From: Oscillospiraceae bacterium
Lineage (GTDB): Bacteria > Bacillota > Clostridia > Oscillospirales > Ruminococcaceae
Direction of reading: 5' to 3'
DNA: 8,171 nucleotides
Assembly (NCBI GenBank): GCA_031285645.1
Contig: JAITVU010000162.1
Span: forward strand, 1-8,171
Part shown: piece by piece, positions 1 to 5,837 of the stretch
Layout of the letters: every line of letters starts with the position of its first letter
Position numbering within the stretch: the first letter of the stretch is position 1
Made by a program: the position numbers and the translations under genes
Notes under the pieces: model-generated
The model's input: only the letters and a program-made list of their open reading frames with translations
Told to the model about the DNA's origin: nothing
The model's database searches: none

Positions 1-1
1 G

Positions 2-961
2 CTCGAGACACAGGGACTAAAGCTCCACTTCTCAACAGGCCGCCAGCACACCATTATCGGCCTGATCGGCGACACCTCCAGCGTGGACATGGATCTGATC
101 CGTTCCCTGGCGGTCGTTGAGGATGTACGACGCATCACGGAGCCCTATAAAAACGCCAACCGGAAATTCCACCAAAGCGACAGCGTCGTGGAGGCGGGCG
201 GCGTCAAAATAGGCGGCGGCAGCTTCCAGATGATCGCCGGTCCCTGCTCCGTGGAATCCAGGGAGCAGATTGTTGAAGTGGCGGCGGCCATCAAGCAGTC
301 CGGGGCCACCATGCTCCGTGGCGGGGCGTTCAAGCCCCGCACTTCGCCTTACGCCTTCCAGGGCCTCCAGGCCGAGGGCTTGGAGCTCCTTCGCGAAGCA
401 AAGGCTATCACGGGCCTTCCCGTTGTCTCCGAAATTATGAATGCCGCTCACCTCTCCCTGTTCGAGGAAGTGGATATCATCCAGGTCGGCGCCCGGAACA
501 TGCAGAACTTCGAGCTGCTGCGGGAGCTGGGAGCTACCCGCAAACCCATTTTGCTTAAACGGGGTCTGGCCAACACCATCCAGGAGCTGCTGATGAGCGC
601 CGAGTACATCATGGCCAGCGGTAACCCCAACGTGATCCTCTGCGAGCGGGGAATCCGTACCTTCGAGACCTCCACCCGCAACACCTTGGACCTTTCGGCG
701 GTGCCGGTCCTCCACAAGCTCACCCACCTGCCCGTCATCGTGGATCCCAGCCACGCCACCGGCGAGAGCTGGCTGGTCAAGCCCTTGGCGGCCGCCGCCG
801 TAGCGGCAGGGGCCGACGGCCTGATGATCGAGGTCCACAACGATCCTCCCAATGCCCTTTGCGACGGTGCTCAGTCTCTGACGCCGGAGGCCTTCGACGA
901 TGTGGTGAAGACCGTTAAGGCCATTCTGCCCTTCGCCGTCCGGAAGGAGGCGTCCCTGTGA
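2..961 (+). CDS. aroF: 3-deoxy-7-phosphoheptulonate (DAHP) synthase, class I-beta, 5'-truncated by window edge
   Basis: This enzyme condenses phosphoenolpyruvate with erythrose 4-phosphate, the first step of the shikimate pathway, in the cytoplasm. The frame is open from the first bases, so the start codon lies outside the window. The first ~27 codons (…HTIIGLIGDTS…) match the end of the N-terminal ferredoxin-like regulatory domain found in class I-beta enzymes. The barrel shows the family motifs GPCSVES (from base 239), KPRTSPYAFQG (from 332), ERGIRTFE, HLPVIVDPSHATG and MIEVHNDP. By family knowledge the metal ligands should be the Cys of GPC (245-247), the His of DPSH (752-754), the Glu of MIEVH (830-832) and the Asp of CDGAQSL (863-865); all four are present. 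The stop overlaps the tyrA start by 4 bases (GTGA). The clear +1 frame and motif set make the identification firm; which end-product inhibits it cannot be told from this part. Confidence 0.96.
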   Translation, partial: LETQGLKLHFSTGRQHTIIGLIGDTSSVDMDLIRSLAVVEDVRRITEPYKNANRKFHQSDSVVEAGGVKIGGGSFQMIAGPCSVESREQIVEVAAAIKQSGATMLRGGAFKPRTSPYAFQGLQAEGLELLREAKAITGLPVVSEIMNAAHLSLFEEVDIIQVGARNMQNFELLRELGATRKPILLKRGLANTIQELLMSAEYIMASGNPNVILCERGIRTFETSTRNTLDLSAVPVLHKLTHLPVIVDPSHATGESWLVKPLAAAAVAAGADGLMIEVHNDPPNALCDGAQSLTPEAFDDVVKTVKAILPFAVRKEASL

Positions 962-1791
962 CGATCGGAATTGTAGGGCTGGGCCTGATCGGCGGGTCCT
1001 TGGCCAAGGCTGTCAAGCTCCATACCAAACACGACGTGCTGGGTTCCGACATCGCCCCCTCGGAAATCGAAAAGGCCCGGCTGGTGGGCGCGATTGACGG
1101 TGTGCTGACAGGAGAGGTCCTCTCCTCCTGCGACTACGTGATCATCGCCCTGTATCCCCAGGATATCATCCGCTATGTCAGGGAGAACGCCCAATCATTC
1201 GGTGACGGCGCGGTGGTCGTCGACTGCGGCGGCGTGAAACGCACTATATGCGGCGAGCTGCTGGATGTGGTTCGGGGCCGGGATTGGCATTTTATTGGCG
1301 GTCATCCTATGGCGGGCCGGGAGTATTCCGGCTTCCGCTATGCCCAGGACGACCTGTTCGAAAACGCCTCCATGATCCTGACGCCTCAGGCCGAAACGCC
1401 CCTGGACGTCATCAGCGCCGCCAAGTTCCTCTTTCTGGACCTGGGCTTTCGCCGCGTTATCTTCTCCACGCCGGAGGAACACGACGAGATGATCGCCTAC
1501 ACCTCCCAGATGGCCCATATCGTTTCCAGCGCCTATGTCCGCAGTGAACTGGCACTGAAACACAAGGGCTTTTCCGCCGGCAGCTTCCGGGACATGACCC
1601 GGGTTGCCAGGCTGAATGAGCGCATGTGGACCGAGCTCTTCCTCCTCAACCGGGAGCCACTGATCAACGAGCTGGACGGTATCCTGGAGCGCCTGACCGA
1701 GTTCCGCGACGCCATCGCGGATGCAAATGCGTCCCGGCTAATCGAGATGTTGCGGGACGGGCGGCAGCGCAAGGAAATGCTGGATGACTAA
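958..1791 (+). CDS. tyrA: Prephenate dehydrogenase, short form without ACT domain
   Basis: The enzyme oxidatively decarboxylates prephenate to 4-hydroxyphenylpyruvate for tyrosine synthesis. The 277-aa product opens with a Rossmann fold (GLGLIGGSLAKA, residues 7-18). An Asp after the second strand (GSD, residue 31) suggests NAD rather than NADP; this is inference. The catalytic region has GGHPMAGREYSG (His116), EEHDEMIAYTSQMAH (His175, His187) and GSFRDMTRVA (208-217), all typical of the family. The protein ends soon after the helical dimerisation domain, so there is no C-terminal ACT domain as in the ~370-aa Bacillus type. The GTG start is chosen because AAGGAGG (944-950) lies 7 bases before it and because it overlaps the aroF stop, which implies translational coupling. 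No strong terminator follows: only a 5-bp hairpin at 1800-1818 is visible. Confidence 0.95.
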   Translation: MTIGIVGLGLIGGSLAKAVKLHTKHDVLGSDIAPSEIEKARLVGAIDGVLTGEVLSSCDYVIIALYPQDIIRYVRENAQSFGDGAVVVDCGGVKRTICGELLDVVRGRDWHFIGGHPMAGREYSGFRYAQDDLFENASMILTPQAETPLDVISAAKFLFLDLGFRRVIFSTPEEHDEMIAYTSQMAHIVSSAYVRSELALKHKGFSAGSFRDMTRVARLNERMWTELFLLNREPLINELDGILERLTEFRDAIADANASRLIEMLRDGRQRKEMLDD

Positions 1792-2026
1792 ATAACGATC
1801 CCCACGCAAAATATGGGGTATTTCATGGAGCCCGACAAATAGAAAAATACTGGCAGCGTTTTAAGACGCATAACGGTTCCGCCAACTGCAAAGGATCGTT
1901 ACTCGCGACCTTTTACGTCTCTGCTTCGATATGGTGTAATGAATAGCTCCAGTTTAAATCTTCAGGAGCATGACGTTTCAGTGGCGATTTTTCAACTTAT
2001 TGAAGCCGCGAAAGCTGATATAGTCC
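1792..2026. other. Gene-free stretch after tyrA
   Basis: All six frames are interrupted. The + strand has a 57-codon piece without stops (roughly 1857-2028) and the - strand has shorter open pieces, but none carries a start with a ribosome binding site or a motif I can name. A weak CCCCA/TGGGG hairpin with a 9-base loop (1800-1818) is the only candidate tyrA terminator, and it lacks a proper T-run. The base composition is clearly more AT-rich than tyrA. It could be decayed mobile-element sequence, but that is only a guess. Confidence 0.4.
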
Positions 2027-2028
2027 TA

Positions 2029-2178
2029 TAGGTTTATAACTGTATCAGTTATAAACCACGGCGGGTAAGGCTCGCTGTCACGCTTCGCGTGGATATGGCG
2101 TGTGCAGTAGGGATAGACCGCCTGCGCGGCGCGCGGCGTTTGCCGCGTATTTAAAATTCCGTTGCAATTATAAACCTG
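2029..2178. mobile_element. MITE-like element with terminal inverted repeats
   Basis: The outer ends are inverted repeats: the left starts TAGGTTTATAACTG and the right end, read on the other strand, starts CAGGTTTATAATTG (two differences in 14). TA dinucleotides lie immediately outside both ends (2027-2028 and 2179-2180), as expected for a TA target duplication of the IS630/mariner kind. The left end is followed at once by an inverted copy of itself, so GGTTTATAACTG and CAGTTATAAACC form a perfect 12-bp palindrome with a 3-base loop (2031-2057). The GC-rich core holds two further hairpins, CACGC/GCGTG near 2080 and CGCGGC/GCCGCG (2132-2147). No gene fits inside. The right end abuts the AraC fragment exactly where that frame breaks. 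A structured intergenic repeat not mobilised by a transposase is an alternative. Confidence 0.6.
2031..2057. repeat. Perfect 12-bp inverted repeat with 3-base loop
   Basis: GGTTTATAACTG, then TAT, then CAGTTATAAACC. A third, near-identical copy of the arm (one mismatch) is at 2165-2176 in inverted orientation relative to the first. This makes the palindrome part of the left end of the MITE-like element, not an isolated operator. Confidence 0.85.
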
Positions 2179-2180
2179 TA

Positions 2181-2362
2181 CAGCTATCTCGGAGCAAATC
2201 CTTATTCGCCTCAGACAATCTGTGGTTTTTGATATATTCGCTCAACGTCATTCCCGCAAGGCGGCAAAACACCGTTCTGAAATGATAATCGGAGGCGCGC
2301 GCATATTCAAAAATGACCTCAAGTGCAAGATCCTCGGATTCGTGTTGAGTTGCATTTCTCAT
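2181..2362 (-). pseudogene. AraC-family transcription regulator, fragment of the first helix-turn-helix
   Basis: About 60 codons match the start of the DNA-binding part of AraC/XylS regulators, of the type that precedes an effector-binding domain: EYARASDYHFRTVF, then LAGMTLSEYIKNHRLSEA. In intact relatives a second helix-turn-helix (around YGYDSPEAFTRAF) and often a GyrI-like effector domain follow. Here the frame runs into the MITE-like element and stops 5 codons later (TAA within the repeat end). The flank on the other side of the element does not continue the AraC sequence in any frame I checked, so more than a clean insertion has happened. The ATG at 2360-2362 overlaps the stop of the upstream solute-binding fragment and has no good ribosome binding site, so this is the product of a joint between two remnants rather than a true start. 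Confidence 0.7.
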
Positions 2363-2715
2363 CAGAGAAGAAATGTCCGTGCGATCTCATCATCATCTCC
2401 GATGGCACCGTACCGCCCTCTGCCATAACAATATCCGCATGCCGAGATCATGGTAAAGAGGGAAAGTAAATAGAATTCATTTTTAGGCTTGAAAATAGCC
2501 CGGCCCGTGGGGCGTCTCCGGCCTGACGTATCACCATGCCGGCATCCGCCTGTCCTGTGGCGCCTTTCACAATATACCCCTCTTCACTGTACTGCTTTAC
2601 GGTTTCCAGCAAGGTGGCGAAGCTTCCGTTATTAAAATTGGCGGTTTTGCCTTCCGGGTTCACAAAATTACCGTAATTCTCCGCCTGCAACCCGCTCCAC
2701 ATACTTCCGCCCCGT
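2362..2715 (-). pseudogene. Extracellular solute-binding protein (ABC importer, family 1), internal fragment with frameshift
   Basis: The first part reads WSGLQAENYGNFVNPEGKTA, then a stretch ending LLETVKQYSEEGYI; this resembles the middle of family 1 (sugar or oligosaccharide type) lipoproteins that feed ABC importers. Near 2495 the frame fails, and the neighbouring frame carries on with FKPKNEFYLLSLFTMIS and GRYGAIGDDDEIA, which fits the next part of the same kind of protein. It then ends at a TGA (2362-2364). Both the signal peptide and lipobox region and the C-terminal half are missing. A single-base indel plus losses at both ends make this non-functional. The family call is from resemblance alone; the ligand cannot be inferred. 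Confidence 0.65.
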
Positions 2716-2874
2716 ACCGGCGAGGCGTTCACAGCGCAGAAGCTTATAGGTATTGCTCAGTCGGCTTATGGCGGAAACTACAAGCCGGTTAGTCTTGAGG
2801 ACTGCAATCAATGTCGCCGGTCAAAGAAACAGTATATGGCTATGGTATGTAGAAAATATGAAGCGCCCATGTAA
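2677..2874 (+). other. Open frame of 65 codons without a start, unrecognised
   Basis: The frame is open from after a TAA at 2674 to a TAA at 2872-2874. The part from about 2719 onward (…GIAQSAYGGNYKPVSLEDC…) has protein-like composition, with a CxxC pair (EDCNQC) and a basic tail, but the only ATGs are near its 3' end and there is no ribosome binding site. The first third overlaps the solute-binding fragment on the other strand and is probably not coding. It may be the C-terminal end of a lost gene. I do not recognise it. Confidence 0.25.
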
Positions 2875-2975
2875 ATGTAATGTAAGTTATCCGAATCAGA
2901 TCAGCGGCCCTTGATAAGAGAACACATGGCGTTATGGGTGCATAGTATGGTAAAAAGTGACGGGGATGGATACAT

Positions 2976-3638
2976 ATGATCAATATACTTGTATACAACA
3001 ATCAGACTAATCGGATGGAGGTACATGCCAAGGGTCTATACGAGCCGATGCCGTATAACTATGGGCGGTCACTGACTGTGGCCGAGTTCCGTGGCAGATC
3101 AAACTCTGATATTATATGGACTAGCCGTGGGGTCATGGATTCCTGGAATACCACCCGCACGGCGTGGGGACGGCCTATATATGTAGGATACGCTTTTCGC
3201 CGCATAGGCGAGGGCGGTCACTCCAACCAGTCACAGCACTATGCCGGAACCTCCTTTGATGTTGGTCAGAATCTGTCCAACGCTGACCGCAATTCTTTGC
3301 GAAACCTCGCCGAGCAGTTGGGTGTCTGGAGTTATGTTGAACCCGCTTATCTGACTCCTACATGGGTTCACTTTGACAGGCGCGCGGGAATTCCAGCCTG
3401 TGCAGCCGGTTATCCTGTGATGAGAGAAGGGATGGTCGGCGTTTATGTGTGTACGCTGCAGGATGCTTTGGGCACTGCGGGAATCCCGGGAGTCGGTATC
3501 GATGGTATATTTGGCCCTGCAACACAGCGGGCTGTTATCCGTTTTCAGAGTGAAAACGGTTTAACGGCCGATGGCGTCGTAGGTTGTCAGACCTGGACAC
3601 TCCTCACCTCCATGACGAATGGAATATGGCGCCGTTAG
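2976..3638 (+). CDS. M15-type zinc peptidase with C-terminal peptidoglycan-binding domain
   Basis: The 220-aa protein is the only intact gene in the decayed middle of the window. Residues ~40-137 form an M15A-like (D-Ala-D-Ala carboxypeptidase or related endopeptidase) domain: SQHYAGTSFDVG gives His88 and Asp95, and PTWVHFD gives His132, the expected zinc ligands. Residues ~147-212 are a PG_binding_1 domain, with LQDAL, DGIFGPATQRAVIRFQ and GLTADGVVGCQTW. It should cleave peptide cross-bridges or stem peptides in peptidoglycan. No signal peptide or membrane segment is visible at the N-terminus (MINILVYNNQ), so it would be released by lysis, exported by another route or act inside a spore or mother cell; which of these is unknown. 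The ATG has a modest GGGGATGG sequence 5-7 bases upstream, and no other start fits better. Clostridia carry closely similar proteins of this layout. It has no linked holin or phage gene here. Confidence 0.88.
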   Translation: MINILVYNNQTNRMEVHAKGLYEPMPYNYGRSLTVAEFRGRSNSDIIWTSRGVMDSWNTTRTAWGRPIYVGYAFRRIGEGGHSNQSQHYAGTSFDVGQNLSNADRNSLRNLAEQLGVWSYVEPAYLTPTWVHFDRRAGIPACAAGYPVMREGMVGVYVCTLQDALGTAGIPGVGIDGIFGPATQRAVIRFQSENGLTADGVVGCQTWTLLTSMTNGIWRR

Positions 3639-3668
3639 TACTTTGTGATTCCTTGCGCATATCGCCAT

Positions 3669-3821
3669 TTACAGCGAGGTTAAGGTAACTCCCGCCTCTT
3701 CCGCGGGATAAGTGGATCCATCGTGAATATCTGCAAAGCTTTCATTGAGAAGCGGTGTGAAAATAAGGTGAAAATCCTCCGGTTTAATCAGGCAGGCGGC
3801 TGGGTCGGCCTGTGAGATTGC
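3669..3821 (-). other. Unrecognised 50-codon open frame, likely a C-terminal remnant
   Basis: This is open between two TAA codons and reads like protein (for example CLIKPEDFHLIFTPLLNES and STYPAEEAGVTLTSL), but contains no ATG, GTG or TTG start in a convincing place and no ribosome binding site. The opposite strand has several stops over the same stretch. I cannot assign a family. It is convergent with the M15 gene and abuts the surface-protein remnant at its other end. Confidence 0.3.
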
Positions 3822-3828
3822 TTAAAAG

Positions 3829-3996
3829 GTCGATCTGGCCAACGTTGACACGAAAATTTTGTGTTCTACAGCTACAATAAGGAATTCCTATCAGCGCATC
3901 GAAAAGCCAGCACACTGGATAGACAGTAACAGCTACTTACACTTTACCACAGAGTATGCCGGGGATATCATCATCAGCGACAGGCCGCTGGCGTGA
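3829..3996 (+). pseudogene. C-terminal remnant of a probable secreted/surface protein
   Basis: The last 30 codons read KPAHWIDSNSYLHFTTEY followed by AGDIIISDRPLA and a TGA. This is a C-terminal pattern I associate with clostridial secreted or copper-amine-oxidase-like stalk proteins, where a beta-sandwich ends in a short Ser/Asp-rich tail. Upstream, VDLANVDTK lies in the same frame, but the piece in between reads best in another frame (FVFYSYNKE), so two compensating indels seem to have occurred near 3860 and 3885. No start codon or upstream domain survives. The family call is tentative; the decay is clear from the missing N-terminus. A strong terminator follows 30 bases later, which probably belonged to this gene. 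Confidence 0.5.
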
Positions 3997-4029
3997 CAAG
4001 GACAAAGTAAAAAAGATCTGATAAAGGGA

Positions 4030-4067
4030 AAAGCTGGAGGCCAGATGTTATCTGATCTCCGGCTTTT
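4030..4067 (+). terminator. Intrinsic terminator after the surface-protein remnant
   Basis: AAAGCTGGAG pairs with CTCCGGCTTT (one G-U), then after a 2-base internal mismatch CAGAT pairs with ATCTG around a short loop; TTTTAT follows. This is a long stem with a T-run on the + strand, and with A-rich sequence before it, so it may work weakly on the - strand as well. Confidence 0.8.
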
Positions 4068-4251
4068 ATAACGGCAGGAATAAATAAGCGGAATAGGAAG
4101 ACATTAAAGTTCCCGCCGCATTCGGCAGAAAGTAAATAAGAACGTTCCGGTTATTTTTTAATTTGCCATAATAGAAAATTGGATATATATCAAATTCTGA
4201 TCTGGAATAGCATATTGACACCTCTTTCATGAAAGTCTGCCACAACGCCGC
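4068..4251. other. AT-rich stretch with no gene
   Basis: No frame of note is open. The only local structures are the 12-bp palindrome CTTTCATGAAAG (4224-4235), 16 bases beyond the stop of the chemotaxis-protein relic, and a T-run at 4152-4157. Nothing else is seen. Confidence 0.5.
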
Positions 4252-4601
4252 TTAATACTTCCCTGAATATATTTCAGAAGGCGAAAGCGTCATGCCGTCC
4301 AACGTCTCCGGATTTTCCAAACGATAATCATTATCTCGTGTATCCTGTTGAATCACCTGTACGCTCAGATGATTGCGCAGAACAAACTGCTTGACGATCT
4401 CATTGAGCATGTGGCTCTGTGCGTTCATCTCCTGCGCGGAAGCGGCGATCTCCTCCGCGTCGCGGAGTTGGCCTGAACAACCTCCGAGATTTGCCCAATA
4501 CCCATATTGATTTCCGTGATGGCGGATGCCAGATTTTGAGCGCCGTCAGCTATTTGAGACTTGTGAAGCCGCGTTTTGGATTCCTGAATGGATGCCGTTC
4601 A
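4252..4601 (-). pseudogene. Methyl-accepting chemotaxis protein, degraded C-terminal tail
   Basis: Methyl-accepting chemotaxis proteins are membrane sensors that signal to CheA. The part left here is the end of the signalling coiled coil: QIADGAQNLASAITEINMG, then IGQISEVVQANSAT. After the last motif the frame breaks (a one-base loss near 4460), and the neighbouring frame continues EEIAASAQEMNAQSHMLNEI and ends ETLDGMTLSPSEIYSGKY before a TAA. A TGA at 4599-4601 interrupts the frame further upstream. The sensor domain, membrane segments, HAMP domain and the highly conserved CheA/CheW-contacting hairpin tip are absent. A 33-codon open piece further upstream (to 4700) is in the same frame but does not resemble the family. 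The match to the family is good; the gene is clearly dead. Confidence 0.75.
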
Positions 4602-4857
4602 AGCTGTGCGATTGACCGTGATGACGTCGGCGTTCATAGCGGACTGAATGAAGCCGCTTTCCCTTTTGCCGTACATACCGATACCTCGCGTGATAGCCAT
4701 TTTAGTATACAATATATCCGTCGATTGTTGGGTTATTATTAGAGCTTTGTTTGAGAGTTGTTAATCATATCAGATTGGACATAACTCGTAAAGGCCCCGG
4801 CATTGGTCAGCCCCGGAAGCACACATGGACTATACCGGACTAAACGGACATTGAGAG
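4602..4857. other. Stretch without an intact gene
   Basis: The - strand has an open piece ending in a TAA at 4739-4741 whose last 24 codons (GLTNAGAFTSYVQSDMINN…) look protein-like, but upstream it reads through the hairpin of the IS3-like remnant and so is not one gene. It may be another C-terminal remnant. No promoter or RNA is recognised. Confidence 0.35.
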
Positions 4858-4899
4858 AAACACCCTCCTGTTGTAGAATAGCTACAACAGGGGGTGTTT
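4858..4899. repeat. Long inverted repeat before the helix-turn-helix ORF
   Basis: AAACACCCTCCTGTTGTAG and CTACAACAGGGGGTGTTT pair over 18 bp with a single bulged T and a 5-base loop (AATAG). It ends 3 bases before the ATG of the small ORF and includes the purine-rich sequence that would be its ribosome binding site. In IS elements such hairpins can end or block transcription entering from outside; whether this one does so is inference. Confidence 0.8.
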
Positions 4900-4902
4900 T
4901 GG

Positions 4903-5046
4903 ATGAAAGTAAAGCAATACGGCCCACAAATAGAAGAAATGAAACGGCATGGGGCAACGCACAAAGAAATAGCCGTAGCAACAGGGCTGCAACCGGAGCA
5001 AATCAAGGAATATTTGCGTCGAAGGCGTCCACGTTTCACACTTTAA
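4903..5046 (+). pseudogene. Truncated small helix-turn-helix ORF, IS3-type element remnant
   Basis: The 47-codon product starts MKVKQYGPQIEEMKRHGATH and goes on KEIAVATGLQPEQIKEYLRRRR. This is like the small helix-turn-helix protein that precedes or forms ORF A of IS3-type elements in Firmicutes. Intact relatives run to about 80-110 aa with a basic, proline-rich region (…GRPRK) after the second helix; here the reading frame ends right after the basic run (PRFTL, TAA). The last 11 bases overlap the cysK relic on the other strand, so the truncation point is the junction of the two remnants. No transposase ORF B or second terminal repeat is present. A genuine short regulator is possible but less likely. 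Confidence 0.55.
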
Positions 5047-5728
5047 TTACTTCATCGTACACGGCCGTATTCAGCGTGTCCGGCACAAAACCCGCGCCTA
5101 TTCCCTGGATCTTAAGTGGCCCGGCCTTTCCTTCGGACAGCACCGGGGAATCGAAGGACTCCACGGCAACAACCCGGATACTTGATTTTTGCTCCTTGAG
5201 GTATTCGCCGACGCCGGTAATCGTTCCGCCGGTGCCGATGCCGGCCACCAGATATCCACCTCGCTGTCGGTGTCCCGCCAGATTTCCGGGCCGGTGGTCT
5301 TTCGGTGAACCGCGGGATTTTCCGGATTGAGAAACTGTCCGGGAATAAAGGAATCCGGAATTTCCTTTGCCAGCGATTCGGCTTTCTCAATGGCTCCCTT
5401 CATGCCCTTTGCCCCCTCGGACAGCACGAGCTCGGCGCCATATGTCTTCAGCAATTTGCGGCGCTCCACGTTCATGGATTCCGGCATGGTGAGGATGATG
5501 CGGTAGCCCTTTGCCGCGGCCACGGACGCAAGCCCGATTCCCGTGTTGCCGCTGGTGGGCTCGATGATCACCGAGCCCGGAGCGAGCTTACCGGATTGCT
5601 CCGCCTCATCAATCATCGCCTTCGCGATGCGGTCCTATACGCTTCCGGTGGGATTAAAATATTCCAGCTTTCCCAGCAATCTTGCGGACAAGCCTTGGCT
5701 TTTTGCATACCTCCGCAGCTGTTGACAT
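5036..5728 (-). pseudogene. cysK: Cysteine synthase (O-acetylserine sulfhydrylase) pseudogene
   Basis: CysK makes cysteine from O-acetylserine and sulfide using PLP. Recognisable pieces in order are [83 protein letters not shown] and [18 protein letters not shown]. There are at least four lesions. First, the ATG at 5726-5728, with AAGGAGG before it, is out of frame with the rest, and the usual ITELIGNTPL region is absent, so an N-terminal deletion is likely. Second, the codon for the PLP-binding Lys in SVKDR is TAG (5635-5637). Third, a one-base deletion near 5252 shifts the frame between EVDI and VAGIG. Fourth, the protein ends about 80 residues early at the junction with the IS3-like remnant. 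It follows trpA by 109 bases on the same strand and was probably once co-transcribed with it or driven by its own promoter. Confidence 0.92.
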
Positions 5729-5735
5729 AGAAAGT

Positions 5736-5742
5736 CCTCCTT
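5736..5742 (-). promoter_or_regulatory. Ribosome binding site of the cysK relic
   Basis: AAGGAGG lies 7 bases before the ATG at 5726-5728. The signal is intact although its reading frame now ends after 24 codons, which shows that this was the original start of the gene and that the loss lies just inside it. Confidence 0.75.
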
Positions 5743-5770
5743 GCTGTATATAGCATTGCTGATTAGCTTT

Positions 5771-5793
5771 TTTTCCGATGGGACCTCGGAAAA
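5771..5793. repeat. 8-bp perfect inverted repeat between trpA and the cysK relic
   Basis: TTTTCCGA and TCGGAAAA flank a 7-base loop. On the - strand, the sense strand of both neighbours, the hairpin is followed by A residues rather than T residues, so it is not a standard terminator. It could be an operator or a processing site; the sequence does not decide. Confidence 0.5.
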
Positions 5794-5837
5794 CGGATAG
5801 CATATGTTATCAACCAACTGCACCGCCTTCAGCTTCT

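Noticed and set aside
32..838. Long open frame on the - strand opposite aroF
   Set aside because: It is the antisense shadow of a GC-rich gene with unmistakable DAHP synthase motifs on the + strand.
1800..1818. tyrA terminator hairpin
   Set aside because: The stem is only 5 bp with a 9-base loop and there is no proper T-run after it.
2911..2947. Promoter before the M15 gene (TTGATA with a downstream TATG, or a sporulation-type CATAGTA box)
   Set aside because: Spacing and the partner box do not fit either consensus well enough to report.
4419..4742. 107-codon open frame on the + strand
   Set aside because: It is antisense to the chemotaxis-protein relic, has no ribosome binding site and resembles nothing known.
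4803..5330. 175-codon open frame on the + strand
   Set aside because: It spans the hairpin, the IS3-like remnant and the cysK relic in frames unrelated to them, so it arises by chance.
5635..5637. Amber codon in cysK read through as pyrrolysine or another recoded residue
   Set aside because: The gene also has an N-terminal loss, a frameshift and a missing C-terminus, so a functional recoded product is not possible.
5771..5793. Terminator between trpA and the cysK relic
   Set aside because: The hairpin is followed by A residues on the sense strand, not by T residues.
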